A DNA stretch of 11,991 bases from Chthoniobacterales bacterium (GTDB lineage: Bacteria > Verrucomicrobiota > Verrucomicrobiia > Chthoniobacterales > UBA10450), in NCBI GenBank assembly GCA_025980625.1, contig JAICXG010000071.1:1-11991 (forward strand). Direction: 5' to 3'. The position numbers and the translations under genes are program-made. Numbering within the stretch: position 1 is the first letter of the stretch; each line of letters begins with the position of its first letter. Shown here in pieces: positions 1 through 7,584 of this stretch. Below the pieces are notes generated by a model. That model ran no database searches, was not told the origin of the DNA, and saw nothing but the letters and a program-made list of their open reading frames with translations.

Positions 1-1
1 A

Positions 2-316
2 ACAATCGAGCTCAAAGCTGTTGGTTTCACCCCCAAACCGCGGGTCGTTTCGGTCAAGCTGAGTTATGAGGGGACTGACCGGACGCGGATGTCGAATCGG
101 CTTCTCCGGGGCGAACACTTCATGATTAAACCCGAGATCCCCGCGATCGCGAAACTGTTCATCAAAATTTCCGACACGAATATCTGGCTGACATCTCCTC
201 CCTCCGGGTTTTTGCGCTGGGAAGGGCCTTTGGCCGAACCGAGCGACCCAGTTGTGCGCGTCGATCTCGCTTCAGGCGATGAGAGCGGTCCGGCCAGGCC
301 TGTGAGCGAGCGGTAA
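2..316 (+). CDS. C-terminal end of an unknown protein (5' end outside window)
   Basis: The frame is open from the left edge to a TAA at 314-316, so this is most likely the last 104 residues of a gene that begins upstream; the internal ATG at 89 need not be the start. The peptide reads like a folded domain, with alternating hydrophobic positions (LLRGEHFMIKPEIPAIAKLF and IKISDTNIWLTSPPSGFLRW) and a Pro/Asp-rich tail. It has no membrane segment and no catalytic motif I recognise. It lies on the same strand as the beta-helix gene 136 bp downstream, but the gap contains a possible promoter, so co-transcription is uncertain. Function unknown. A spurious open frame of this length is possible in GC-rich DNA, but the composition argues for a real coding end. 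Confidence 0.5.
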   Translation, partial: TIELKAVGFTPKPRVVSVKLSYEGTDRTRMSNRLLRGEHFMIKPEIPAIAKLFIKISDTNIWLTSPPSGFLRWEGPLAEPSDPVVRVDLASGDESGPARPVSER

Positions 317-374
317 ATGGCCTGCCAAAAAGCCTGCGACCAAGTGATCGGAGGGTGGCCCGCTCGCGGCGAAG

Positions 375-402
375 CTGACAGCAAAGGTAACGGTTGTGTA
401 AC
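375..402 (+). promoter_or_regulatory. possible sigma-70-type promoter for the beta-helix gene
   Basis: CTGACA at 375-380 matches the -35 consensus in 5 of 6 bases, and TGTAAC at 397-402 matches the -10 consensus in 4 of 6, with a 16-base spacer. Transcription would begin near 409, giving a leader of about 44 bases before the ATG at 453. Weak pattern evidence only. Confidence 0.25.
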
Positions 403-452
403 TATTCCAATCTTTCCCCTTCGTGACGGTGACGCCAACGTCAAGTCAGGTT

Positions 453-3044
453 ATGAAAACGTCCAGGAGCGATCAGTTAGACGATAGAAGCAGCGAAGTT
501 GCACTTGGCCCGCGCGATCCGGCGAGATCCGCGAAGCGTTCGCGTTGGATTTCCACATCCTGGGTTGCAATTACGGCGGCCAGCTTGCTCCTAAGCGCCA
601 GTCGCCTGCCCGCGGCTTGTAACCCTCCGCCGGTGCCCGCCCCAGGCCAAACGGTCACCTGGCTGGCGGCCAATAGTCCGTTTCAGCTTTGTTCTGACCT
701 AACGATTCCAGCGACTGGAACCGTCATCGTCGAGCCTGGTGTGACCGTTCAATTACAAGCTCATACGATCACCGTCGACGGGACCTTTAACGTTCAGGGA
801 TCGAGCACCAGTCACGTCGTTTTTGCCGACACAACCGTCTTCCCGCCGGCCGTCACATTAGATGGCGGAACGATCGTCATGACATTTGCCGACTTTACGG
901 GCCAGCTTCGCTCCGGACCCGGCAGCATGACTCTTGCCGATTGCACTTTTACCGGGCCGAACGGGGTGATCTTCGGGTTGGATATCTTTCTTCCCTCGAA
1001 TCCGCCGGTCATCAGCGTCGCGCGCTGTAATTTCATCAACAGCTTCATGACGTTAACTGATAGTTACGTTGTCCTGACTGACTCCATCTTTTCCAACTCC
1101 AGCGCGACCGTGCTCCGTGGGTATGCGCGCGTCCAGGGAACGAATGTATTCGATGGAGCAGCGCTTAGTATCATCCGCGAGATCATTCAATCGATTCAGC
1201 CGCTCTCGATTGATGGTGTGCAGGCGACGAATGTTGCCGGTGGTGGCGGTCTCAGCCTTTCCGGCGGCGATTTCTTCCTCGGGTCACAAAATCTTTTCCA
1301 AGACAATCTTTATCCTGTGGATATCGAAGGCGGCCTCGTTCCCGGCTCGGTCGTGCCGCTGACCGGAAACACAAACAATCTTATCTGGGCCCACGATGGC
1401 GGGGCCGGTCCGGTGGCGCGCTGGAGCAATCTCGGTCTGCCTTATCTGGTAACTGCTTCGATTAATGGTGGCGGAACCCTCACGATCGATCCTGGGGTGA
1501 CGGTGCTCTTCGATCCGCAATCGACCGGTTTTGCGGGGCTTAACTTTGTTTCGACCCGGCGCCTGATCAGCCGTGGGCTTCCCACGAGCCCGATTACCTT
1601 CGCGGGACTCACTCGGGGAAACAACTGGAACGGGCTCATCTTTCAAACCAACAGCACGGAAGGCAACTATCTCAACTACGTAACTGTCCATGACGCGCAA
1701 TTTGCGGTCTCAGTCAGTGACAGTTTCCTCGAGGTCAATAACTCACTCTTGCAGAGTAACCAGGTAGGCATCAACACGAACACCTTTGGATTTGCAAACG
1801 TCAGCAAGGTCCAATTATTCGACAACGGGATCGGCGCGCAAATTACCCCGCAGGGCGGTTTGCTTCTAAGCGGCGCCGGCCTCTTGCCCAACTGGTTCGA
1901 GGGTAACGGCACCGGTGTCTCGAACAGCGGCGCGACCATCCCGGCCGAGCTCAACTACTGGGGCTCGCCCACCGGCCCGACCAATCCCGGTAATCCCGGT
2001 GGAACAGGGGATGTGATCACCGGCAGCGTTGACTTCCTGCCTTTTCTGACTGCACCGCCGGATATCACTAAGACGCCGCCGATCGTGTCACTCGTCCCAT
2101 TGGGCAATAGCTGGTATGGCATCGATACGATTACCCGGCCACCAGAGTTTGTCGTTCAGCCCGGTGAAAAGCTAATCTTGAACTGGTCGGTCTCGAGTAG
2201 CGTCGGTGTGACCACCCAGCGCGTCCTTCTTTCTCCCGAGGGCCCTAACTTTGACAGCCCTACGACGCCGCCCATCGTCCTCGCGGATAATGTGGCGGCT
2301 ACGGCTCGGACGATTGAAATCACGATCCCGAGCGTGCCCTTTGCCGTCACTAACCTGCCACAGTTTCTTCGGGTGGTAGCGATTGACAGCGATGAGCAGG
2401 AGGGCTGGGACCAGACTCCTATCATCGTCGGATCGGGTCGTATTACCGGCAGCCTCCAGATCACTACAGATTACACTGGCCAAACTTTCACTGGCGGCCA
2501 TACGACGCCGCGCGAGACCTGGAGCGGCACGACGAATGGATCGACTGAAGGTTACCTCTTTCTTGAATCCGATGGCGGCCTGTTCCCGACACTGGCCGCG
2601 GACTCCACGCGCTTACCGATCGTAAGCACAGATACGGCGCGCCAGGTTGTTATCTCCCACAATAACTCGAATGATGTGAAGTGGTTTTTCTCTCCAGGCA
2701 GTTTCTCGATTCGACCCGATCCCGCTCTGGGCTTAAGTGCGCCCAGAGTCAAACTTACCTCGCCGAAAACCGGCCAGTCATTTACCGGCGGCAGCAAGGT
2801 CCCGATCAGGTGGAAAGCGGCGGCGCAACAAGGACTGCGCACGTTTGATATCCAATATTCGGCGAATGGGGGGCAGACCTGGCATTACATTGCCAAAGAC
2901 CTTCCTGGGACGAGCCGCCGCTTCCAATGGCAGCTTCCAGCGAGTACCGGAATTTCGGACGTCCGGGTGCGGGTAATCGCCCGCGATCAACTCTTCCAGG
3001 ATAGCTCTAACGGGGCCTTGACGGTCTTTTCCATCGTTCCGTGA
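453..3044 (+). CDS. exported right-handed parallel beta-helix protein with Ig-like C-terminal modules
   Basis: Of about 863 residues. After a basic N-region (KRSRW, residues 28-32) comes a hydrophobic stretch (about 37-50) ending in LPAAC, a signal peptide for export. Residues about 70-540 carry degenerate beta-helix coils: the phrases VIVEPGVTVQLQAHTITVDG and LTIDPGVTVLFDP, then PITFAGL with NNWNGLIF, are typical of secreted beta-helix proteins, as is the closing NYWGSPTGPTNPGNPGGTGD. Two Ig-like parts follow; the last (about 770-863) has the pattern LTSPKTGQSFTGGSKVPIRW ... IQYSANGGQTWHYIA of cell-surface beta-sandwich modules. No pectate-lyase active site is evident, so a binding or adhesive role at the cell surface is as likely as carbohydrate cleavage. 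I chose ATG 453; GTG at 423 or 429 is possible but has no ribosome site. The gene has no exact copy of the GCCTAACGA word that is common further right. Confidence 0.85.
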   Translation: MKTSRSDQLDDRSSEVALGPRDPARSAKRSRWISTSWVAITAASLLLSASRLPAACNPPPVPAPGQTVTWLAANSPFQLCSDLTIPATGTVIVEPGVTVQLQAHTITVDGTFNVQGSSTSHVVFADTTVFPPAVTLDGGTIVMTFADFTGQLRSGPGSMTLADCTFTGPNGVIFGLDIFLPSNPPVISVARCNFINSFMTLTDSYVVLTDSIFSNSSATVLRGYARVQGTNVFDGAALSIIREIIQSIQPLSIDGVQATNVAGGGGLSLSGGDFFLGSQNLFQDNLYPVDIEGGLVPGSVVPLTGNTNNLIWAHDGGAGPVARWSNLGLPYLVTASINGGGTLTIDPGVTVLFDPQSTGFAGLNFVSTRRLISRGLPTSPITFAGLTRGNNWNGLIFQTNSTEGNYLNYVTVHDAQFAVSVSDSFLEVNNSLLQSNQVGINTNTFGFANVSKVQLFDNGIGAQITPQGGLLLSGAGLLPNWFEGNGTGVSNSGATIPAELNYWGSPTGPTNPGNPGGTGDVITGSVDFLPFLTAPPDITKTPPIVSLVPLGNSWYGIDTITRPPEFVVQPGEKLILNWSVSSSVGVTTQRVLLSPEGPNFDSPTTPPIVLADNVAATARTIEITIPSVPFAVTNLPQFLRVVAIDSDEQEGWDQTPIIVGSGRITGSLQITTDYTGQTFTGGHTTPRETWSGTTNGSTEGYLFLESDGGLFPTLAADSTRLPIVSTDTARQVVISHNNSNDVKWFFSPGSFSIRPDPALGLSAPRVKLTSPKTGQSFTGGSKVPIRWKAAAQQGLRTFDIQYSANGGQTWHYIAKDLPGTSRRFQWQLPASTGISDVRVRVIARDQLFQDSSNGALTVFSIVP

Positions 3045-3077
3045 CGTCAACCTTCCACGTGATCACAAAGCACGTGA

Positions 3078-3272
3078 TGGACAGCGAAAAGACACATAGC
3101 GAAAGCTTTCGTAGACACGGTCGGGCTGGCGACGACCTATACCTATCGAATCTGGGCTTTTAACCTCGACAGTTATTCGTTCTACTCGACCTCCGCCCCA
3201 GCCACGATCTCACAACGGGGACTGCCGCCTGCGGCACGTGAAGGCCCGCGTCCAGTTAACGTGGTGGGATAA
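3078..3272 (+). pseudogene. remnant of a fibronectin type III domain
   Basis: The frame between the stop at 3075-3077 and the TAA at 3270-3272 translates to a run containing FVDTVGLATTYTYRIWAFN and then STSAPATIS. This is the second half of a fibronectin type III domain, in which a 'DT-GL-TTYTYR-AFN' strand pair is followed by 'YS-S-ATI'. The first half of the domain is missing, no start codon is present, and two stops (3060-3062 and 3075-3077) separate it from the beta-helix gene, whose frame it shares. The best reading is the decayed tail of that gene or of a neighbouring secreted protein, left by deletion and stop mutations. A direct repeat CACGTGAT (3056-3063 and 3071-3078) lies at the junction. 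Confidence 0.6.
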
Positions 3273-3359
3273 GTCGAGCTCGGGTAATTCTAGGTATTAA
3301 ACATCGCCGCAGCTACGCTGCCATAGGCCGGTTACTACAAGCCATGTTATAAATAGCGC

Positions 3360-3453
3360 GTCATCCCGAGCGGAGCGCAGCGGAGTCGAGGGATCCCGTG
3401 GAAGTCACCTTGAAGCTTGCGCGCCGGGATCCCTCGACTTCGCTCGGGATGAC
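3360..3453. repeat. inverted pair of a dispersed GAGCGAAGTCGAGGGATC-type repeat
   Basis: The left arm (3360-3398) begins GTCATCCCGAGCG and ends GTCGAGGGATCCCG; the right arm (3425-3453) is its reverse complement except that the left arm carries about 10 extra bases (GAGCGCAGCG). A loop of 26 bases separates them. This word family (CATCC(C/T)GAGCGAAGTCGA(G/A)GGATC) is, to my knowledge, scattered through intergenic DNA of many environmental bacteria. When translated it gives the spurious peptide PVIPSEVEGS seen in many over-predicted proteins. The pair can fold into a long hairpin. Whether it moves, terminates transcription or is inert cannot be told from one copy. Confidence 0.7.
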
Positions 3454-3577
3454 AGGCTTGTTGGATTTATGAGATGGCCGATGGCTCCTAGCATTCACCG
3501 CGCCCAGTTGACGTTTTGCCGACGCCGAGTCGCTGAGTTCAAGCTCTACTGGCGCGGTCAAAGCCGGTACACGAAAG

Positions 3578-3603
3578 GCGGAGGCGACTTGCGCCGCCTC
3601 CGC
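3578..3603 (-). terminator. strong hairpin behind the repeat-protein gene
   Basis: A perfect 9-bp GC-rich stem (3578-3586 with 3595-3603, GCGGAGGCG/CGCCTCCGC) and an 8-base loop lie 37 bases past the stop of the minus-strand gene ending at 3641. The following minus-strand bases are CTTTCGT, a weak T-run, so factor-independent termination is likely but not classical. No other gene lies between 3273 and 3640. Confidence 0.45.
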
Positions 3604-3640
3604 GATTTCTTTGATCCTCCTTTAGTAAGACTTACGTTGC

Positions 3641-4213
3641 TTACCGTGTGCCACCTTTGTCATCACCACGCTCGGGATGCCGGCCATGGTCATCGCCCGG
3701 CTCACGCTCGCCGCGAGTTACACTGGACAGGCCGCCCTTGTCATCAGCGCGTTCGCGATGGCGGCCATGGTCATCGCCCGGCTCACGCTCGCCACGAGTT
3801 ACACTGGAGATGCCGCGTTTGTCATCACCGCGCTCGCGATGCCGGCCATGGTCATCACCCGGCTCACGTTCGCCACGAGTAGTAATGGCGTTGTGACGCA
3901 TGCCGTCATCGCGACCATGCCGCCGTTCGCTATGACCACCGCGGTCATCACGTACTTTGCCTCCGACGATATTGCGAGGACCTTGGTTGCCGATCTGGTT
4001 ACGGCCATTCATGTGGGTGGTAGCGCCGGCACGCGTGAAGGTGCGCGCGCTCATGCCCTGAATGGCCCCTCTTCCCATGCCACCGTGACCCGCGCTCATG
4101 CCCATGCCGGAGGCACCCCGGCCATAAGCTTCGCTTTGGTTGCTGGTGAGCAGAGTGAGTCCGGTAGCAACAATCGTCACCGCCGAACGAACTAACAGTT
4201 GGTTTGTTTTCAT
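3641..4213 (-). CDS. small exported charged tandem-repeat protein, function unknown
   Basis: From the ATG at 4213 the product has 190 residues (a TTG at 4228 would add five). Residues 1-30 form a signal peptide (MKTNQLLVRSAVTIVATGLT then LLTSNQSEAYG). A Gly/Met-rich part (GRGASGMGMSAGHGGMGRGA) is followed by an Arg/Asp/His-rich part. The C-terminus is two 27-residue repeats plus a 25-residue partial one, each beginning TRGEREPGDDHGRH and containing an ER-DDK segment. The repeats are rich in Asp, Glu, His and Arg, suggesting an extended, highly charged chain in the periplasm or outside, perhaps binding metal or polymer; that is inference. No known domain is recognised. The opposite strand is also open over most of this stretch, but only this strand gives a signal peptide and a sensible protein. 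Confidence 0.65.
   Translation of the reverse strand: MKTNQLLVRSAVTIVATGLTLLTSNQSEAYGRGASGMGMSAGHGGMGRGAIQGMSARTFTRAGATTHMNGRNQIGNQGPRNIVGGKVRDDRGGHSERRHGRDDGMRHNAITTRGEREPGDDHGRHRERGDDKRGISSVTRGEREPGDDHGRHRERADDKGGLSSVTRGEREPGDDHGRHPERGDDKGGTR
3644..3880 (-). repeat. 81-bp tandem repeat, about 2.9 copies
   Basis: Copies run 3880-3800, 3799-3719 and 3718-3644 on the minus strand, the last six bases short. The landmark CCATGG recurs at 3684, 3765 and 3846, exactly 81 bases apart. Copies differ by scattered substitutions, mostly silent or conservative (RERGDDKRG, RERADDKGG, PERGDDKGG). The period is a multiple of three, so copy-number change would keep the reading frame. Confidence 0.9.
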
Positions 4214-4374
4214 GACTCGAAGAAACAAAGAGTTAAAGCGAAACGCGAACCGTGAAAGGTAAAGCGCTTGTAACCTGCCTGAACTCGCACCGCATTATCG
4301 CGCCAGAAAGTATTCCTGGTTGCCGTTCACCCCGGGAAAAGAAGCAAAACGCCAAGAGCTAGCCGCCGTCGCGG

Positions 4375-4397
4375 AGTAACAACGCTGTTACTTTTTT
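4375..4397 (+). terminator. orphan hairpin with T-tract
   Basis: AGTAACA (4375-4381) pairs with TGTTACT (4386-4392) across a 4-base loop and runs into six T's (4392-4397), the layout of a plus-strand intrinsic terminator. The stem is AT-rich and short. No plus-strand gene lies upstream, since both flanking genes are on the minus strand. It is either coincidental or the end of a small plus-strand RNA starting after about 4214. The rest of 4214-4462 shows nothing else I can support, though it must hold the leader of the repeat-protein gene. Confidence 0.3.
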
Positions 4398-4462
4398 GGA
4401 GATATCTGATCGCGATCGTAATGAGACGTAGTCGTGACGAATTTCTATTGTCGTCCAGAAGG

Positions 4463-6499
4463 CTAGTTACTCCGGATTCCCGGGCTGCGCCGCGCCAGCC
4501 AGAGCGAAACAGCGCAGATTGTCGCACTCAAAAGGGCCATGGCGCCGCCCCAGTACAGCCACCACGGCCGGAAAACAATCGTTAGGCGACCGTGTCTGCC
4601 CGGTGGAATTTTGATCATTGGGATAAGGCCGCGATACGACTCGAGGTGGAGATTTTCGCGGCCGATTTTCGCACGGTAACCATCGAACCACGGACGAGAA
4701 ACGAGCAGCAGCGCGGGTTTTCCATTGGACGGAACATCCACTTCGGCGCGCAACTCATCGCGGGTGAGTGCTTGCACTTGAACGACAGCTTTGGCCCACT
4801 TGTCGTTAGGCAAAGTATCGATCGATTCCACAGGGCGAATTGCGGGAAGCGACGCGCCGCGGCGATGATAAATCCGGCCCTCTTCGGAAGAAAAAACGAG
4901 CGCCCACTCACCAGCGGACGGCGGCGGCGAAGTCGATTCGCGCGCCAAAATGATGCCGTCGACTCCGATTCTCGCGAGCAATCCGCCAGCACCAGCTTCG
5001 TGTGCGAGGAGATAGTGGGCCATCGCAGAATCGATCTCGCCGTGTGTGTAAGAGCCGAAAGCCCGCGCCACGCCGGCGGCGCCGATCGGGCTATAGCCAT
5101 TGATCAGGCGCACTCCCGCCCACATCGACGTGCTCCCGGGTCGCGTCACCTGACCGACCGGCGCGGGATGGTTCCGGATCCAATAAGCATTCTCCGGAGG
5201 AGGGTAGATGCTGAGATAGAGCCGGCCGCGATCGAGCGGCGCGGGATTCGTTAGGCTGGCGGGAAAGTTATACCGCGGCACGCTTGCGTCGCTCGGGAGG
5301 ATCAGGTAAGTCGCGAGCAGCGACGCGAAAACAATCGCGGCGAGGACCCAATTCCAAGTCGGCCGGAGATGAAACTGCGCGAGCGCTTCCGCGGCGACGA
5401 GCGCCAGAGTGAGATGGAGCAAGGGCAGCCAGCGAAAACTCCAGCGAAATACGCCTGCGCTCGGCAGCATCGAGATCAGAAGAACGAGGGCGAGCAAAGC
5501 CAGTTCCCATTTTGTTTGCCTAACGAATGGAGTGCGGCGCGAGACCAACCCGGCGGCAAGGGCGAGCGGCGGAACCGTTCCACAGGCCAGTTCCACCGCC
5601 GGGCGCACGACCGACCGGCTCGCGAAATCGGTCCAGGCGGCGTTCCATCCGGGGATAATAAAGCCGGGAAGGGCCGCTGGCGGGACGAGCCATTGCCAAT
5701 GCGCGGCAAGACTGAGCTGCGCGGCGCGGGCCGAGCCCTGGACGTAATCGAGGAGGGCGAGCCAGGCCGGGCCCGAGAGGCCGAGACCAAGAGCCACGCC
5801 TAACGACAACGGCCAGAGTGAGGAAAGGCGACCGGTTTGGCCTAACGACTTGCAGGCGAGCCACGCCGCGACCAGCCCAAGCATGAGGACGGTGTAGGGA
5901 AAGCCACCCGTCACGACCAGGTAAACGAACGGCGCCGGCCAGAGGAAACGCCATTTCGTCCGCGCTGAATCGAGCGCCCGCTCCATCGCCCACCAAGCCC
6001 ACGGCACCCAGGCAAAGGCGCCGAGCGCCCCGAACCAATCGCTCGCGCCCCAGCAGATGATCCAGCCATTCAAGGCGGCGACCAGCGCAACGATCGTGGC
6101 AAGCGGCGCGGACAAGTTGCGTCCGCGCGCGAGCAGGAACGCACCCGCACCGAGGACAAACAAGTGGACAATGGAAAGCGCGGCTGCCTGCTGCGCGAAG
6201 GCGAGCGGAAGTTTCCAGATCAGGATGACGGCGGTGTTGACGAAAATCGAAAAGGTCCCGTATTGAAATTCGCCGGCCAGATTCCCGCAGACCCAGGAGT
6301 AGGGACTGAGTAACGGCAGGTGCCCTTCCGACCAACTCCGCGCGACATCGGCGAAGACCGGCAGGATGGAAATCTGGTAATCGTCCTTCCAAAAAAACTG
6401 CGGATTGCGCCAGAGGAGTGCTGCGCAGAAAAGAACAACCAGCAAACCGGCTGCGAATGCGCCGGCAAGTTCGCGGCGCGGCGAAGTGCGTTCCTTCAA
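4463..6499 (-). CDS. YfhO-like multi-pass membrane protein (GT-C glycosyltransferase fold)
   Basis: A protein of 678 residues with about a dozen hydrophobic segments. The first (about 12-30) is followed by an acidic external loop with WKDD (37-40), where GT-C glycosyltransferases keep catalytic acidic residues. The C-terminal third is a soluble domain ending LLLVSRPWFDGYRAKIG ... GLIPMIKIPPGRHGRLTIVF and a final membrane segment, matching YfhO-type proteins, whose tail reads 'YPGWKAYVDG ... PAGEHTV-FRY'. In Firmicutes, YfhO glycosylates lipoteichoic acid; in a Gram-negative host the acceptor is unknown. The start is a TTG at 6499, 16 bases after the stop of the upstream hydrolase gene, so the two are probably one transcript. 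The gene carries six exact copies of GCCTAACGA/TCGTTAGGC, three in each orientation. Confidence 0.85.
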   Translation of the reverse strand: MKERTSPRRELAGAFAAGLLVVLFCAALLWRNPQFFWKDDYQISILPVFADVARSWSEGHLPLLSPYSWVCGNLAGEFQYGTFSIFVNTAVILIWKLPLAFAQQAAALSIVHLFVLGAGAFLLARGRNLSAPLATIVALVAALNGWIICWGASDWFGALGAFAWVPWAWWAMERALDSARTKWRFLWPAPFVYLVVTGGFPYTVLMLGLVAAWLACKSLGQTGRLSSLWPLSLGVALGLGLSGPAWLALLDYVQGSARAAQLSLAAHWQWLVPPAALPGFIIPGWNAAWTDFASRSVVRPAVELACGTVPPLALAAGLVSRRTPFVRQTKWELALLALVLLISMLPSAGVFRWSFRWLPLLHLTLALVAAEALAQFHLRPTWNWVLAAIVFASLLATYLILPSDASVPRYNFPASLTNPAPLDRGRLYLSIYPPPENAYWIRNHPAPVGQVTRPGSTSMWAGVRLINGYSPIGAAGVARAFGSYTHGEIDSAMAHYLLAHEAGAGGLLARIGVDGIILARESTSPPPSAGEWALVFSSEEGRIYHRRGASLPAIRPVESIDTLPNDKWAKAVVQVQALTRDELRAEVDVPSNGKPALLLVSRPWFDGYRAKIGRENLHLESYRGLIPMIKIPPGRHGRLTIVFRPWWLYWGGAMALLSATICAVSLWLARRSPGIRSN

Positions 6500-6515
6500 A
6501 CCCGCGAGTGCGCCG

Positions 6516-7472
6516 TTAAAGCACGACCGGGCGGCCTTCGGTCATCAGGAGCACCTTGTCCTCGACCCCGCTGTCGCGGGCACTTGAGAGCAAACGTTGC
6601 GGCGGTTCGTCGAGCGGTTCAAAGCCGAGGCGGAAAGTACCGTAGTGCATCGGGACGAGCGTCCGGCCTTTCAACTCGAGAAAAGCGCGCACTGCTTCCT
6701 CCGGGTTCATGTGCACCTCGCGTTTGCTCGGCGCTTCGTAAGCGCCGATCGGGAGCAGCGCAACCTCGATCGGGAAACGTCTGCCGATTTCCGCGAAACC
6801 CGGGAAGTAAGCGCTGTCGCCGCAGTGAAAAATCGAGCGGCCAATGCCTTCGATCACGAATCCGCCGAAGCCGCGATGTTGATCGTGCAACATGCGCGCA
6901 CCCCAATGATGACAGGGGGTGAGGGAAACTTTAAGCGGACCAAGTTGCACACCCTGCCATTCATCGAGCTCGTGGACGATGTTGAACCCGAGATCGTGCA
7001 CGAGGTTGCCGACGCCGGTCGGAACGACGATCGGCTGGTCCGCCGCGACGCGCCGGAGTGTGCGCCGATCGAGATGATCGAAGTGCGCATGGGTGACGAG
7101 CACGATGTCGATCGAAGGCAGGTTATCGATGCGAAGCCCGGGACGCTTGAGGCGTTTAATCACGCTCAGCCACATCGACCAATTCGGGTCGATGAGCACG
7201 TTCATGCCGCCGAGCTGGAGGAGAAATGAGGCGTGGCCAATCCAGGTGATGCAGACCTCGTCGGGCTTGATTTCGGGGAAAAGCGGGTTGGCGTGCAGCC
7301 CGCTGCGTTTGGTAAAAAGCGACGGGATGAGCACCTCGGTGAGAAAATTGCGCTTGTGCCAGTCGAGGCCGGGTTTGAGGCCGACGCGCCGGGCTGATTC
7401 TTTGGCGGCGCCGTTTTTGCCGCCCGTTCTGATAACGCTGGTTCGCTTCCTGCGCGAAAAGGGTGTTGGCAC
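6516..7472 (-). CDS. metallo-beta-lactamase-fold hydrolase, NAPE-PLD/UlaG-like
   Basis: A protein of 318 residues from a GTG start. It has the full metal site of the family: ITWIGHASFLLQLGG (75-89), THAHFDH (127-133, giving H128, H130, D132, H133), TPCHHWGAR (185-193), HCGDSAYFPGF (216-226, D219) and MHYGTF (275-280, H276). The order and the terminal GFEPLDEPPQRL match the branch that includes N-acyl-phosphatidylethanolamine phospholipase D and bacterial homologues, which hydrolyse phosphodiester bonds in lipids with two zinc ions. The real substrate here is unknown. There is no signal peptide; the basic N-terminus could lie on the inner membrane surface. It is first in a probable two-gene transcript with the YfhO-like gene and diverges from comEC across a 112-bp gap. 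No GCCTAACGA copy falls inside it. Confidence 0.88.
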   Translation of the reverse strand: MPTPFSRRKRTSVIRTGGKNGAAKESARRVGLKPGLDWHKRNFLTEVLIPSLFTKRSGLHANPLFPEIKPDEVCITWIGHASFLLQLGGMNVLIDPNWSMWLSVIKRLKRPGLRIDNLPSIDIVLVTHAHFDHLDRRTLRRVAADQPIVVPTGVGNLVHDLGFNIVHELDEWQGVQLGPLKVSLTPCHHWGARMLHDQHRGFGGFVIEGIGRSIFHCGDSAYFPGFAEIGRRFPIEVALLPIGAYEAPSKREVHMNPEEAVRAFLELKGRTLVPMHYGTFRLGFEPLDEPPQRLLSSARDSGVEDKVLLMTEGRPVVL

Positions 7473-7584
7473 TGTGAGGCAACCATATGGACGCAGGCCG
7501 GTGAAGCAATCGCTTTACGGCTCGCGAATCATAGCCCGCGCTCGATCAATCTTTCCCGCCTAACGATTCCCGCTGCGTTTACCG

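Noticed and set aside
423..452. GTG at 423 or 429 as start of the beta-helix gene.
   Set aside because: Neither has a ribosome site ahead and they only lengthen an already long N-terminus; ATG 453 is preferred, though not proven.
3361..3561. Minus-strand open frame of 66 codons.
   Set aside because: It runs through the dispersed repeat and yields the spurious PVIPSEVEGS peptide; the start would be a TTG with no ribosome site near it.
3469..3882. Plus-strand open frame of 137 codons.
   Set aside because: It begins beside the dispersed repeat, crosses the hairpin and continues antisense through the tandem repeats with His/Arg-rich low-complexity sequence.
3677..4195. Plus-strand open frame of 172 codons opposite the tandem-repeat gene.
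   Set aside because: It has no signal peptide or ribosome site and its hydrophobic repeats are the antisense of the charged minus-strand repeats. The minus frame has a proper signal peptide.
5520..6392. Minus-strand open frame of 290 codons inside the YfhO-like gene.
   Set aside because: A shifted frame of the real gene, rich in Arg, Ala and Gly, without the membrane segments seen in the true frame.
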